Shown here: positions 51,652 through 61,764 of the stretch, piece after piece
Layout: each line of letters begins with the position of its first letter
Position numbering within the stretch: the first letter of the stretch is position 1
From: Fictibacillus barbaricus
GTDB taxonomy: Bacteria; Bacillota; Bacilli; Bacillales; Fictibacillaceae
Assembly: GCF_014635025.1 (NCBI RefSeq)
Contig: NZ_BMCE01000001.1
Location: 806,001-870,000 of the forward strand
DNA length: 64,000 bases
Direction: 5' to 3'
The notes under the pieces: generated by a model
Databases searched by the model: none
Told to the model about the DNA's origin: nothing
What the model saw: the letters and a program-made list of their open reading frames with translations, nothing else
Position numbers and translations under genes: made by a program

Positions 51652-53277
51652 ATGCAAAAACAAGAAAGGGCCAGTGAAGCTAGCGGCCGCGTTCTTCCCT
51701 TTATCCAGGATGGGGATTATTTTTTCGAAAAAGGAATTAAAGCCTATAACAGGCGTGACTTATATACAGCAAAAAAAATGTTTGAGCGGGCCGTTACTTT
51801 CCAGCCGGAAGAGCCCTCTTTTTTGTGTCAGCTGGCTTCAACGCTTGCTGAGATTGGTGAATACGAAGAATCGAATCGCCATTTATTGAACGTTCTAGAG
51901 CAATCAGGTTCTGACCTTTCAGAATGTCACTTTTTTTTGGCAAACAACTTTGCACATTTAGGGATGTATTCTGATGCGGAAGAGCATGCTCTTTTATATA
52001 TACAGCACGACCCGGACGGTGAGTTTGTCGATGACACTCAGGAACTGCTGGATTTAATCTCACTTGAAACAGGAAACAGATCCACGAATTTGCCACTTTC
52101 TACAGAGGAAGAGTTGATTAAGCTGCACGATGAGGCAAGGCAATCGATCGAACGGGGCGATCTCCCGCTTGCTCAGCAGCAGTTGCGAGATATTATCAAG
52201 AACCACCCTAAGTTTTGGGCAGCTTATAACAACTTAGCACTTACTCATTTCTATAAAAGTGAGTTTGATGAGGCGATGGATGTTCTTCAAGACGTTCTTG
52301 ATAAGAACCCTGGTAATTTGAACGCGCTATGTAACTTAGCCATATTCCTGTTTCATTTGGGAATGGATGAGCCTGGCGGGAAGCTAGTTGAACGGTTGAA
52401 GATGGTGCACCCGATGCATCCGGAGCACCGTTACAAGCTCGGCAATACGTTTGGGTTATTAGAGGAGCATACGTATGCGAACAAATGGCTTCAAACACTA
52501 AGAAAATCATCTTTTGTTTATGATCCTGTAACCACGCATATGCTTGCTGTTTCTTATTATGCGCTCGGCCAGAAAGAGCTCTCTTTAAAGACGTGGAAAA
52601 AAGTCAAGGACCTGGATCCTGAAGGACGTGTCGCACCGTTTTATATGGAGAAAGCCATTAAGGATGAACTGACAGTGGCTGGCGGAGACTATCAATACCG
52701 CATTCCGACGAGCAATCAGAACAAGCCGAAGAAAGATCGTCAGATTAAAGCGATGGCACACATTCAGCAGGTGCGCAAAGGGCTGGAAAAAAATAAAATT
52801 ACGCATTTATTTCTTTTGAGAGGGAATAAAAATGAAGAGGCCTATGAGACTCTTCGTGATTTTTGCATGCGTAAAGAAGAATCCCTTTTTGTTAAGGAAA
52901 TTGCTGCAAATATTATGCTGGAATATCGGCCAGAACTTCCTGTAAAGCTCGCACACGATGATGAGCTTATAGAAGTCGGCATGCCATCCGAAATGATAAG
53001 CCAAGCTTTGGATGTTCTTTATACAGTAAAAGAAAATGGGGCTTCGCTAGATGAACATGTTCTATTTTACTGGTCAGAAGCAGTTAAGTTTGCAGATCTA
53101 ACTGGAGAAAGAATTTTTGACAACGAAAAGGCTATTGCAGCGGCAATTGATCATTTAGCTCGTAAGCAAAAAGGACGATCAACGCAAAAAGCTGTTGCTG
53201 AGCAGTACGAAGTTTCGGTTTCAGTGCTCTCTTTAAGGATCAAAAAACTGATCGGCTGGGTTAATCGTAACGTTTGA
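51652..53277 (+). CDS. yvcD: Tetratricopeptide-repeat protein YvcD
   Basis: This 541-residue protein has TPR units from about 20 to 130 (YNRRDLYTAKKMFERAVTFQ and following) and 160-330 (GNLNALCNLAIFLFHLG). A middle region follows, and the last 45 residues look like a helix-turn-helix (STQKAVAEQYEVSVSVLSLR). The TPRs mediate protein contacts, and the partner is unknown. It lies between hisI and trxB as yvcD does in B. subtilis. ATG 51652 follows GGAGG (51639-51643) by 8 nt. ATG 51637 overlaps that site. Confidence 0.82.
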   Translation: MQKQERASEASGRVLPFIQDGDYFFEKGIKAYNRRDLYTAKKMFERAVTFQPEEPSFLCQLASTLAEIGEYEESNRHLLNVLEQSGSDLSECHFFLANNFAHLGMYSDAEEHALLYIQHDPDGEFVDDTQELLDLISLETGNRSTNLPLSTEEELIKLHDEARQSIERGDLPLAQQQLRDIIKNHPKFWAAYNNLALTHFYKSEFDEAMDVLQDVLDKNPGNLNALCNLAIFLFHLGMDEPGGKLVERLKMVHPMHPEHRYKLGNTFGLLEEHTYANKWLQTLRKSSFVYDPVTTHMLAVSYYALGQKELSLKTWKKVKDLDPEGRVAPFYMEKAIKDELTVAGGDYQYRIPTSNQNKPKKDRQIKAMAHIQQVRKGLEKNKITHLFLLRGNKNEEAYETLRDFCMRKEESLFVKEIAANIMLEYRPELPVKLAHDDELIEVGMPSEMISQALDVLYTVKENGASLDEHVLFYWSEAVKFADLTGERIFDNEKAIAAAIDHLARKQKGRSTQKAVAEQYEVSVSVLSLRIKKLIGWVNRNV

Positions 53278-53348
53278 GCAGAATGATGGACTTTATCCCT
53301 TTGAGCCGATAGGATAGAGATATAGTAAATAAGAATTTCCTTATATAA

Positions 53349-54317
<969 letters not shown>

Positions 54318-54398
54318 TGTGATTGTAACAGTGGTGAAATAAATGTGGGGTATTATAAAAATAAGAAATTGACCCCCTTTTTATAAAGGCAAGACTTT

Positions 54399-54428
54399 GA
54401 CACGGAGCTATGCGCCGTGTCCTTTTTT
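54399..54428 (+). terminator. Terminator after trxB
   Basis: GACACGG-AGC pairs with GC-GCCGTGTC around TAT, followed by six T. Confidence 0.85.
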
Positions 54429-54577
54429 ATTTTCTGATGTTTTTCACATAATAATAAAAAATTCTATACCATAATTTAAGAATGCTAAAATACGTGAAAC
54501 CCTTGAGGCATCTGTATTGTGAGGGGTTACATAATTTAGTATACTAACAAGTAGGACATAGCCCTGAGGTGAAACAA

Positions 54578-55036
54578 GTGCAAAGAGTAACAAACTGTGT
54601 GTTAATAAGAGATAATCAAGTGCTTTTGCTTCAAAAGCCTAGACGGGGCTGGTGGGTAGCACCCGGTGGGAAAATGGAGTCTGAAGAATCGATTCGAGAT
54701 TCTGTTATTCGTGAGTACCGGGAAGAAACGGGAATCTATTTAAAGAATCCTCAACTCAAAGGTGTCTTTAATTTTATTATCAAACAAGGTGACAAAATTG
54801 TTTCGGAGTGGATGATGTTTACCTTCTTAGCAACAGATTCTGAAGGGGCAGCATTAGAAGAATGTGAGGAAGGAATTCTTGCTTGGAAGCCTGTTGATGA
54901 AGTGCGTGAACTGCCGATGGCACCAGGTGATCATCACATCCTTGATTATGTGACAAACGGAAGCAATATGATTTTTGGCACATTTACGTATACACCTGAT
55001 TTTGAATTGCTTTCTTATCGATTAGATCCAGCATAA
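54578..55036 (+). CDS. yvcI: NUDIX hydrolase YvcI
   Basis: This 152-residue protein has a complete Nudix box (GGKMESEESIRDSVIREYRE then ETGI: G-x5-E-x7-REUxEE). It hydrolyses a nucleoside diphosphate linked to another group, exact substrate unknown. GTG 54578 is preferred because GAGGTG (54566-54571) lies 6 nt upstream. A GTG at 54569 overlaps that site. It starts the yvcI-rapZ-yvcK-whiA-crh set, as in B. subtilis. Confidence 0.9.
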   Translation: MQRVTNCVLIRDNQVLLLQKPRRGWWVAPGGKMESEESIRDSVIREYREETGIYLKNPQLKGVFNFIIKQGDKIVSEWMMFTFLATDSEGAALEECEEGILAWKPVDEVRELPMAPGDHHILDYVTNGSNMIFGTFTYTPDFELLSYRLDPA

Positions 55037-55089
55037 CTATCAGCTGGCTGCATAAGAATTGAAAACATAGCATACTGGGGGGAAATGGC

Positions 55090-55965
55090 ATGGAGAGACA
55101 CGATGTACAAATGGTGATTATTACAGGAATGTCAGGGGCCGGAAAAACGGTAGCCATGCAGAGCTTTGAGGATTTAGGCTTCTTCTGTGTTGATAATCTT
55201 CCACCTGCATTACTCCCTAAATTTGTAGAATTGATGCAAGAATCTGCTGGCAAGCTGAACAAAGTCGCTCTTGTGATGGATCTTCGAGGCCGTGAATTTT
55301 TTGATCAGCTGTTTTCAACGCTGGATCAATTAGCGATCTCGTCGGATGTTCAGCCGCAGATTTTATATTTAGACTGTAAGGACGCAACGCTGGTACGCCG
55401 ATATAAAGAAACACGCCGTTCACATCCCTTGGCGAAAAGTGGAAACCCTCTTCAAGGCATTACGCAAGAACGTGAGATGCTTGAGGAGCTTAAGGGAAGA
55501 GCGCAACAAGTGTTAGATACAACAGATCTAAAACCTCTTCAGCTGCGTGAACGAATCATTCAGCGTTTTTCAGCTAATGCTGCACATCCGTTTACGATCA
55601 ATGTGATGTCATTCGGATTTAAGTACGGCATGCCGATTGATGCTGACTTGGTTTTTGATGTGCGTTTCTTGCCGAACCCTCATTATATCGAACATATGAG
55701 ACCAAGAACTGGACTTGAAGCTGATATCTCTGAGTACGTATTAAAGTGGCCTGAAACAACTAAGTTTTTAGAAAAGCTGTTAGACCTTCTGCAATTTATG
55801 GTTCCTCAATATAAACGAGAAGGAAAAAGCCAACTCATAATCGGGATCGGATGTACAGGCGGAAAACATCGTTCTGTAGCTCTAGCTGAATACATTGGAA
55901 ACTCACTTTCCAAAGAATTTGTTACATTCAGCTCTCACAGAGATATGGGAAAGGATAAAGTATAG
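55090..55965 (+). CDS. rapZ: RapZ/YvcJ nucleotide-binding protein
   Basis: This 291-residue protein has P-loop GMSGAGKT near the start and family motifs [34 protein letters not shown] and the C-terminal [15 protein letters not shown]. It binds ATP/GTP. E. coli RapZ is an RNA-binding regulator of amino-sugar synthesis, and B. subtilis YvcJ affects competence. ATG 55090 follows TGGGGGGAAATGGC (about 55077-55089). Its stop abuts yvcK. Confidence 0.95.
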   Translation: MERHDVQMVIITGMSGAGKTVAMQSFEDLGFFCVDNLPPALLPKFVELMQESAGKLNKVALVMDLRGREFFDQLFSTLDQLAISSDVQPQILYLDCKDATLVRRYKETRRSHPLAKSGNPLQGITQEREMLEELKGRAQQVLDTTDLKPLQLRERIIQRFSANAAHPFTINVMSFGFKYGMPIDADLVFDVRFLPNPHYIEHMRPRTGLEADISEYVLKWPETTKFLEKLLDLLQFMVPQYKREGKSQLIIGIGCTGGKHRSVALAEYIGNSLSKEFVTFSSHRDMGKDKV

Positions 55966-56916
55966 ATGAAAAAGCAGCCGAAAGTGGTAGTGCTTGGCGG
56001 AGGAACAGGACTTTCTGTTCTGCTACGCGGATTAAAGCGCTATCCTGTTGATATAACTGCTATCGTTACGGTTGCAGATGATGGCGGAAGTTCAGGAAGA
56101 TTGAGGAGGGATTATGACATGCCTCCTCCTGGCGATGTGAGAAACGTGATCGCTGCTCTTTCTGAAGTTGAACCGCTCGTGGAAAAAATGTTTCAGCACA
56201 GGTTTAAAGTAGGGGATGGCATTGTCGGTCATTCCCTTGGGAACCTGCTTCTTGCTGCGATGCATGATATTACCGGTGACTTTTTAACTGGGATTCGGGA
56301 ACTTAGTCGTGTTTTAAACGTAAGAGGTCAAGTACTGCCTGCTGCAAAGAACAGCATTATTTTATGCGCAGAGCTAGAAGATGGCTCGATCGTGCAGGGG
56401 GAATCTAAGATCCCGCTGTCGAATAAGAAAATCAGACGAGTCTTTTTATCAGATGAAAGAATTGAACCTCTCCGTGAAAGCGTTAAAGCGATACAAGAAG
56501 CAGATCTGATCGTTATTGGACCAGGAAGTCTTTATACAAGCATACTGCCGAATCTTCTTGTAACCGGAATCTCTAATGCGATTCGCGAGGCAACGGCACC
56601 TAGAGTATATGTTTGCAACGTGATGACTCAGCCTGGTGAAACAACAGGCTATACGGCTGGAGATCATATCCAGGCGTTGATCGACCATGTCGGCCATAAC
56701 TTTATTGATGTTGTCATCGTGAACAATGAAACGATTCCTTCTGAATTTTTGGATCTTTATCTGGAAGAAGGTGCATCTCAAGTTCAATTTGATGAAGAAC
56801 GGCTAAAGTCGTTTAGAATCGGCTTGGTGTGCGACAACATCATACAATATGGAACGCTTGTAAGACATGATGCTAAACGGGTTTCTGATTTGCTTTTAGG
56901 GCTGTTAGAAAAATAG
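55966..56916 (+). CDS. yvcK: Gluconeogenesis factor YvcK (CofD-like)
   Basis: This 316-residue protein is of the 2-phospho-L-lactate transferase/CofD-like family. Motifs include VVLGGGTGLSVLLRGLKRYP, TVADDGGSSGRLRRD and VGHSLGNLLLAAM. YvcK binds UDP-sugars and is needed for growth on gluconeogenic carbon sources and for cell-shape control. ATG 55966 follows the rapZ stop directly. B. subtilis length is 317. Confidence 0.95.
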   Translation: MKKQPKVVVLGGGTGLSVLLRGLKRYPVDITAIVTVADDGGSSGRLRRDYDMPPPGDVRNVIAALSEVEPLVEKMFQHRFKVGDGIVGHSLGNLLLAAMHDITGDFLTGIRELSRVLNVRGQVLPAAKNSIILCAELEDGSIVQGESKIPLSNKKIRRVFLSDERIEPLRESVKAIQEADLIVIGPGSLYTSILPNLLVTGISNAIREATAPRVYVCNVMTQPGETTGYTAGDHIQALIDHVGHNFIDVVIVNNETIPSEFLDLYLEEGASQVQFDEERLKSFRIGLVCDNIIQYGTLVRHDAKRVSDLLLGLLEK

Positions 56917-56956
56917 AACGGTGTTTGTTATGGAATGAAGAGGGGTGGTGATGCAG

Positions 56957-57898
56957 ATGTCTTTTGCTGCAGATACAAAAAAAGAATTAACGCAGCTCGA
57001 ACTAAAGGATTGCTGTAAAAAAGCAGAGCTAGCTGCCTTGATTCGAATGAATGGCTCCATCTCTTTCAGCAACAGAAAATTGATTCTGGATATTCCGACT
57101 GAAAATGCTGCTATCGCAAGAAGGATCTATACGTTGATTAAGCGTGTCTATCCATACCACGTAGAGCTTTTAGTACGAAAGAAGATGCGCTTGAAAAAGA
57201 ATAACGTCTATATTGTTCGTGTTTCAGAGGAATCAAGAGCATTGTTGGAAGATTTGAAGATTATTGACGGGTCGTTTTCGTTTACGCGGAACATTGCAGA
57301 TGAATTTAATAAAAAAAGCTGCTGTCGCCGTGCATACATGAGAGGTGCTTTTCTAGCAGGTGGTTCAGTGAATCATCCTGAAACAAGCTACCATCTTGAG
57401 ATTTTTTCCATGTACGAAGAGCATACGATTGCATTAGCTGAACTGATGAACAAGTTTAAGCTAAAAGCAAAAGTACTCGAACGCAAAAAAGGGTATATCA
57501 TCTATTTAAAGGATGGCGAAAAGATTTCAGAGTTTTTAACACTGATCGGCGCCCATCATGCTGTTTTGTTCTTTGAAGATATTCGTATCTTAAAAGATAT
57601 GCGTAACTCCGTTAACCGTCTTGTGAACTGTGAAACGGCAAACTTGAACAAAACGGTTGGAGCGGCCATGAGACAAGTAGAGAATATAAAGTACATTGAT
57701 GAACAAGTTGGTCTTGAAGTACTTCCAGATAAACTGAGAGAGATTGCTCAACTAAGAGTAACTCATCAAGAAATTACACTCAAAGAACTGGGCGAGATGG
57801 TTTCATCAGGTCCAGTGAGTAAGTCAGGTGTAAACCACCGATTGCGAAAGATCGATGAAATCGCAACGAAAATTAGAAACGGTCAACCCATCAATTGA
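56957..57898 (+). CDS. whiA: WhiA-family sporulation/division regulator
   Basis: This 313-residue protein has an N-terminal degenerate LAGLIDADG homing-endonuclease-like fold ([20 protein letters not shown]) and a C-terminal helix-turn-helix ([20 protein letters not shown]). WhiA binds DNA and influences division and chromosome segregation. ATG 56957 gives [11 protein letters not shown], matching the usual family start. In-frame GTG 56945 and ATG 56951 are alternatives. AGAGGGG and GGTGGTG lie upstream. It lies between yvcK and crh as in B. subtilis. Confidence 0.94.
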   Translation: MSFAADTKKELTQLELKDCCKKAELAALIRMNGSISFSNRKLILDIPTENAAIARRIYTLIKRVYPYHVELLVRKKMRLKKNNVYIVRVSEESRALLEDLKIIDGSFSFTRNIADEFNKKSCCRRAYMRGAFLAGGSVNHPETSYHLEIFSMYEEHTIALAELMNKFKLKAKVLERKKGYIIYLKDGEKISEFLTLIGAHHAVLFFEDIRILKDMRNSVNRLVNCETANLNKTVGAAMRQVENIKYIDEQVGLEVLPDKLREIAQLRVTHQEITLKELGEMVSSGPVSKSGVNHRLRKIDEIATKIRNGQPIN

Positions 57899-57937
57899 TG
57901 TTCCAATAGAGAGATAAGGATATAGGAGGAAAGTAGA

Positions 57938-58195
57938 ATGGTTGAGAAGAAAGTAACCGTGCAGTTAAAAAGTGGACTGCAAGCACGCCCGGCCGCATTG
58001 TTTGTTCAAGAAGCAAACCGTTACACATCAGATGTTTTTGTTGAGAAAGAAGGCAAGAAAGTTAACGCTAAAAGTATCATGGGAATTATGAGTCTAGCAG
58101 TAGGTACTGGCTCTGAACTTGTGTTAGCTGTTCATGGACCTGATGAGAATGAAGCAATCGAAGCACTAGCCGCGTTCGTTTCCAAAGCAGAATAG
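57938..58195 (+). CDS. crh: Catabolite repression HPr-like protein Crh
   Basis: This 85-residue HPr paralogue has Gln15 in SGLQARPAA in place of the PTS His15, so it cannot carry sugar-transport phosphate. Ser46 is kept in NAKSIMGIMSLAVG. HprK (34.4 kb) phosphorylates Ser46, and Crh-P is a corepressor of CcpA, which binds cre sites like those before putP and sigL. GGAGGAAAG precedes ATG 57938. It ends the cluster; a repeat-derived terminator follows. Confidence 0.96.
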   Translation: MVEKKVTVQLKSGLQARPAALFVQEANRYTSDVFVEKEGKKVNAKSIMGIMSLAVGTGSELVLAVHGPDENEAIEALAAFVSKAE

Positions 58196-58200
58196 TTATA

Positions 58201-58241
58201 GGGGGACAGACCCCAGACAAATACAAACCGCCATTTTGTCC
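58201..58241. repeat. Family B repeat, copy 1
   Basis: This 41-bp element starts GGGGGACAGACCCCAGACAA and ends TTTTGTCC. It is the same length as the copy at 60356-60396, and the first 27 bp are identical. Its last part (CCATTTTGTCC) forms half of the crh terminator stem. Confidence 0.85.
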
Positions 58242-58269
58242 GTGTGGAAAGGACAAAAGGCGGTTTTTT
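58225..58269 (+). terminator. Terminator after crh, built partly from repeat sequence
   Basis: AAACCGCC plus TTTTGTCC (58225-58241) pair with GGACAAAA plus GGCGGTTT (58251-58265), followed by six T. Confidence 0.85.
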
Positions 58270-58339
58270 CTTTTAAATAGGGTTGGCCTAGCAGCTTCTC
58301 CTTATATACTGTTAGTAAGAGCAAAGGGAGGCGATTATT

Positions 58340-58639
58340 TTGCATCATACGAGTATTATGCATGACTGGTCGTTTGCCGCTGGATTAACGCTGCTAAATA
58401 TTCTTTGTACGCTCTATCTCATTAAACCTCGGAAAAGTACCCTCCGGCTGATCTATTGGGGTTCGATGCTCATTTTTATTTTTATCTATCCGATCGCTCT
58501 GATGGGTTACACTTTGCAATATCCTCAAAGTTCAGGGCTGTTTCTTGGGTTAGCATTTATGATTACCGTCATTTTTAGTCTGATTTTATTTTTTAGTGTT
58601 TGCTGGGTTTGGGTGATTCGACACTCCTTTTATCGATAA
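58340..58639 (+). CDS. Small three-helix membrane protein, hypothetical
   Basis: This 99-residue protein has three hydrophobic helices (about 11-28, 36-57, 68-93) separated by basic/polar turns (KPRKSTLR). TTG 58340 follows AAAGGGAGGC (about 58324-58332). ATG 58358 is an internal alternative. The family is not recognised. It lies between crh and the trp leader. Confidence 0.62.
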   Translation: MHHTSIMHDWSFAAGLTLLNILCTLYLIKPRKSTLRLIYWGSMLIFIFIYPIALMGYTLQYPQSSGLFLGLAFMITVIFSLILFFSVCWVWVIRHSFYR

Positions 58640-58660
58640 TGTTTTTTACTTCATCAACAG

Positions 58661-58689
58661 TTGACAGATAAGGGGTAACCCTATATATT
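58661..58689 (+). promoter_or_regulatory. Promoter of the trp leader
   Basis: A perfect -35 TTGACA (58661-58666) and -10 TATATT (58684-58689) are separated by 17 bp. The transcript would start near 58696, just before the TRAP-binding repeats. Confidence 0.82.
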
Positions 58690-58713
58690 AATCACTAATC
58701 AGGAGAATAAGTT

Positions 58714-58787
58714 TAGTTGAGATGAGTGGAGAGAAGAGAGCATAGCTTGAGCTGAGTTGAGAGATTTTAATCCTGGATTAAACCTCT
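58714..58787 (+). promoter_or_regulatory. TRAP-binding (G/U)AG repeats and antiterminator region of the trp leader
   Basis: TAG or GAG triplets start at 58714, 58719, 58724, 58729, 58738, 58743, 58749, 58754 and 58759, with a degenerate AAG at 58734. This gives about ten units spaced mostly 5 nt apart. It is the pattern bound by the trp RNA-binding attenuation protein when tryptophan is abundant. The last repeats overlap a hairpin (AGAG...TTTAATCC with GGATTAAA...CTCT, about 58758-58787) that could act as antiterminator. Confidence 0.85.
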
Positions 58788-58817
58788 TTCTTAGTTTATT
58801 AATGATGCACAAACCAG

Positions 58818-58847
58818 CCTCCGCTGTAACAAGCGAGAGGTTTTTTT
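58818..58847 (+). terminator. trp leader attenuator terminator
   Basis: CCTCCGCT (58818-58825) pairs with AGCGAGAGG (58832-58840, one bulge), followed by seven T. It lies just before the trpE ribosome site and should terminate when TRAP is bound. Confidence 0.82.
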
Positions 58848-58872
58848 ATCATTTGGAAGAGGTGAGTAGAAT

Positions 58873-60402
58873 ATGTTTACACCATCTTTAGAAGACGTCA
58901 CGTCTCTATCGAAAGAAAACTATAATATAATTCCTATCGGTTTTACCTATTTGTCAGACCATGAAACGTGCATCTCTCAATTTGAGAGAGTGCGTCACGA
59001 ATCGTATGCGTTCTTGCTTGAAAGTGTTGAAGGCGGAGAACGCTGGGCAAGGTATTCTTATATCGGCAGAAAGCCTTTTTTAGTGATTGCTTCAAAAGGA
59101 AATGAAGTAGAATTATCTTTTATAAAAGAGAATCAACACATACACGAACAAGGTTCTCCATTAGAAATTGTGAAGAAATATATGTCACGATATAAATCTC
59201 CTAAACTCTCCTCTCTGCCTCCATTTACAGGAGGTGCCGTTGGCTTTTTCGGATATGACCTGATTCATACGTTTGAAAAAGTTCCAAAACCACAATCTGC
59301 TTCCAATCAAAAAAATGAAATGGAATTTTTGTTCACAGATGAAATCATTGTATTTGATCACCTGAAGCAAAAAACCACGATTCTTTGCAATCTGCACGTA
59401 TCTCCTGATGATAATAAAAAGACGATCCAACAAAAGTATGATCAAGTGTGTTCGAATATCCGAAACACAATGCATGAATTGCAACATCCGCCGAAAAGGA
59501 AGGTCCAGAAAACTGGGCGATCTGCATCTGCTGAACAGAATGAAAAAGTACGTTCTTCTCATTCAAAAGAAGAATTTTGTTCCATGGTGAAGCAAGCAAA
59601 GGAATACATCAAAACCGGAGACATCTTTCAAGTGGTCCTATCACAGCGTTTTGAACAGGAAACAGAAGCTGATCCGTTTGATGTGTATCGACTTCTGCGG
59701 TCGATGAATCCATCACCTTACATGTATTATTACAAATCAAACGATACCTACATAGTAGGAGCCTCACCAGAACTGCTCGTAAAAGTAGATAACGGTTGTG
59801 TGGAAAATCGTCCGATCGCCGGGACACGTCCAAGAGGTAAAACGCTTGAAGAAGATCTAGCCTATGAAAAAGACCTTTTAGCTGATGAAAAAGAGCGAGC
59901 TGAACACGTTATGCTCGTTGACCTCGGGAGAAACGATGTAGGTCGGGTAAGTGAATATGGCACAGTAGACGTAGAATCCTATATGGAGATTGAGCGGTAT
60001 TCGCATGTCATGCATATGGTTTCACACGTAAAAGGGAAGATGCAGCAAGATAAAGATTTCTTTGACGCCTTGAGGTCCTGTATGCCTGCTGGAACGGTGT
60101 CTGGAGCACCAAAAGTTAGAGCCATGCAGATTATCTCAGAACTCGAGAAAGAATCACGTGGTGTCTATGGTGGCGCTATAGGCTATCTTGGGTTCAACGG
60201 GCAGATGGACTCTTGTATCGCGATACGCACCATCGTGTTTCAAGGTGGCAAAGCATATGTTCAAGCAGGTGCTGGAGTTGTTGCTGATTCTGTACCGGAG
60301 CGGGAATACGAAGAGACGATCAATAAAGCCAAAGCCATGCTGAAAGCAATCGAGGGGGGGACAGACCCCAGACAAATACAAATCCCTGTTTTGTCCATAT
60401 AA
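58873..60402 (+). CDS. trpE: Anthranilate synthase component I
   Basis: This 509-residue chorismate-utilising enzyme has an N-terminal tryptophan-binding region and a catalytic core with GDIFQVVLSQRFE, PSPYMYYYK, ENRPIAGTRPRGKT, DLGRNDVGRV and PAGTVSGAPKVRAM. The TRAP-controlled leader favours TrpE over PabB. GAGGTGAG precedes ATG 58873. The last 15 residues (GGTDPRQIQIPVLSI) are encoded by a family B repeat, so the natural C-terminal end has been replaced. All catalytic motifs are upstream and intact. No trpD or other trp gene follows. Confidence 0.93.
   Translation: MFTPSLEDVTSLSKENYNIIPIGFTYLSDHETCISQFERVRHESYAFLLESVEGGERWARYSYIGRKPFLVIASKGNEVELSFIKENQHIHEQGSPLEIVKKYMSRYKSPKLSSLPPFTGGAVGFFGYDLIHTFEKVPKPQSASNQKNEMEFLFTDEIIVFDHLKQKTTILCNLHVSPDDNKKTIQQKYDQVCSNIRNTMHELQHPPKRKVQKTGRSASAEQNEKVRSSHSKEEFCSMVKQAKEYIKTGDIFQVVLSQRFEQETEADPFDVYRLLRSMNPSPYMYYYKSNDTYIVGASPELLVKVDNGCVENRPIAGTRPRGKTLEEDLAYEKDLLADEKERAEHVMLVDLGRNDVGRVSEYGTVDVESYMEIERYSHVMHMVSHVKGKMQQDKDFFDALRSCMPAGTVSGAPKVRAMQIISELEKESRGVYGGAIGYLGFNGQMDSCIAIRTIVFQGGKAYVQAGAGVVADSVPEREYEETINKAKAMLKAIEGGTDPRQIQIPVLSI
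60356..60396. repeat. Family B repeat, copy 2, inside the trpE 3' end
   Basis: This 41-bp copy has the same length as copy 1, begins GGGGGACAGACCCCAGACAA and ends TTTTGTCC. It supplies the trpE C-terminal codons and the stop is 4 bp past it. Confidence 0.88.
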
Positions 60403-60534
60403 GGAGGACCCCACTGCTGTTTCGAGCGCCATCATGAGCTTTATGGTATCCCAACATCAGAAGGATGTACTGTCCCATATAGGATCTTGAACAAGCTCAT
60501 TACGCAACAAGAGGATCATAGAGATGAATGTTAA
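60403..60534 (+). pseudogene. Possible remnant of a gene once following trpE
   Basis: AAGGAGG, a perfect ribosome site, lies at 60401-60407 on the trpE stop, but no ATG/GTG/TTG follows at usable distance. The trpE frame stays open for 43 codons after the stop (including CCFERHHELYGIPTSEGCTV), ending TAA 60532-60534. I cannot assign these residues to a trp enzyme. Together this suggests the start of a following gene was lost, but chance cannot be excluded. Confidence 0.4.
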
Positions 60535-60561
60535 AAAAAATCTTATCCGTACGTTAAATAA

Positions 60562-60601
60562 CATAAAAAAGGACTGCTCATTGATGAGCAGTCCTTTTTG
60601 T
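60562..60601. terminator. Bidirectional terminator between trpE and clpP
   Basis: AAAAAGGACTGCTCAT (60566-60581) pairs perfectly with ATGAGCAGTCCTTTTT (60584-60599). Confidence 0.9.
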
Positions 60602-60610
60602 TAAAATTTA

Positions 60611-61213
60611 TTATTTTTTAATATCTGTGCTGTCTACAGAAGTGATTAGTTTATCAACTAATCCGTACTCAACTGCAGCCTCAGCTGTTAAGAAGTTATC
60701 ACGATCTGTGTCGCGCTCGATCACTTCAAGCGGTTGACCTGTTTTTTCAGCTAGGATTTTGTTTAGCTGTTCACGCATTTGGATGATACGGCGTGCATGA
60801 ATTTCGATGTCACTCGCTTGCCCGCGGGTTCCGCCAAGCGGCTGGTGAATCATAACTTCTGAGTTTGGAAGAACGTAACGTTTTCCTTTTTCACCTGCAG
60901 CTAGCAAGAAAGCACCCATAGATGCTGCCATACCGATACAGATCGTTGAAACATGCGGCTTAATAAAATTCATCGTGTCATAGATCGCCATTCCTGCTGT
61001 GATTGATCCACCTGGGCTGTTTATGTATAACGAGATGTCTTTATCAGGATCTTCAGCTGCAAGGAATAAAAGCTGTGCTACGATTGAGTTTGATACGTTA
61101 TCATCAATGGCACTGCCAAGCATGATAATGCGGTCTTTTAGCAGACGGGAGTAAATGTCGTAAGCGCGCTCCCCACGGTTCGTTTGTTCAATTACTGTTG
61201 GAATTAAGTTCAT
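60611..61213 (-). CDS. clpP: ATP-dependent Clp protease proteolytic subunit
   Basis: This 200-residue serine peptidase forms a tetradecamer with ClpC, ClpX or ClpE. Catalytic Ser98 is in GMAASMGAF and His123 in VMIHQPLGG, with the Asp near residue 172 in [21 protein letters not shown] precedes the ATG at 61213. The promoter overlaps a CtsR operator, so it belongs to the heat-shock regulon controlled by CtsR. It is convergent with trpE and shares its terminator. Confidence 0.97.
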   Translation of the reverse strand: MNLIPTVIEQTNRGERAYDIYSRLLKDRIIMLGSAIDDNVSNSIVAQLLFLAAEDPDKDISLYINSPGGSITAGMAIYDTMNFIKPHVSTICIGMAASMGAFLLAAGEKGKRYVLPNSEVMIHQPLGGTRGQASDIEIHARRIIQMREQLNKILAEKTGQPLEVIERDTDRDNFLTAEAAVEYGLVDKLITSVDSTDIKK

Positions 61214-61254
61214 GGAAATCCTCCTTCTCCTTTTTCAACTTAAACTGTACTGTC

Positions 61255-61284
61255 ATCATACAAAAAAGGTCAAACAAGGTCAAA
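61255..61284 (-). promoter_or_regulatory. clpP promoter with overlapping CtsR box
   Basis: On the minus strand, -35 TTGACC (61283-61278) and -10 TATGAT (61260-61255) are 17 bp apart. On the plus strand, GGTCAAACAAGGTCAAA (61268-61284) matches the CtsR consensus RGTCAAANANRGTCAAA at every defined position and covers the -35 and spacer. Confidence 0.88.
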
Positions 61285-61432
61285 CAATATGCTGTATGTA
61301 ACACATTTCGCCAGCATTGCAAAATATCCTTCTTACACCTTATGTATGGCCTATCATCATAATGCCCGCTCGAAGCAGGATTTTAAACCTCTTGATCATA
61401 AAACATTACCCTAAATTCATGAAAGATAAGCT

Positions 61433-61648
61433 TTAGTTCTCGTTTTTAATTTCAATATAAGCAGTTTCTAAATTACGGATACGACGTACGATCTCACTGT
61501 TTTTATTCAAATTATCATTGATGAGTGTTCCTACGATCGAACGGTAATACGCATTCATAGCGTGTGTTTTTGTAAAAACATCTTTATTTCGTTCAATATA
61601 TTGCTGAAAGTTCTCCTTAAAATAGGGTACTGAAAATGCTTCACTCAC
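61433..61648 (-). CDS. yvfG: YvfG-like small protein
   Basis: This 71-residue all-helical soluble protein starts SEAFSVPYFKENFQQYIERN and contains KTHAMNAYYRSIVGTLINDN. Both match B. subtilis YvfG, which lies next to sigL as here. YvfG has a solved structure but no assigned role. It starts with GTG 61648, with GAGGAGG about 8 nt upstream. It is divergent from the second csp gene. Confidence 0.8.
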   Translation of the reverse strand: MSEAFSVPYFKENFQQYIERNKDVFTKTHAMNAYYRSIVGTLINDNLNKNSEIVRRIRNLETAYIEIKNEN

Positions 61649-61764
61649 AGTTCTTCCTCCTCATAACCATAAAACAGTCCATAATAATATGTTAGTAAAT
61701 CATTATCTATCATAGCCTATTCGCTTAACGAGAAAAAGTATATGAAAAAAAATCATCCCTTGTT

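Noticed and set aside
58873-60402. PabB (aminodeoxychorismate synthase) instead of TrpE
   Set aside because: The TRAP-controlled leader directly upstream and the length favour TrpE.
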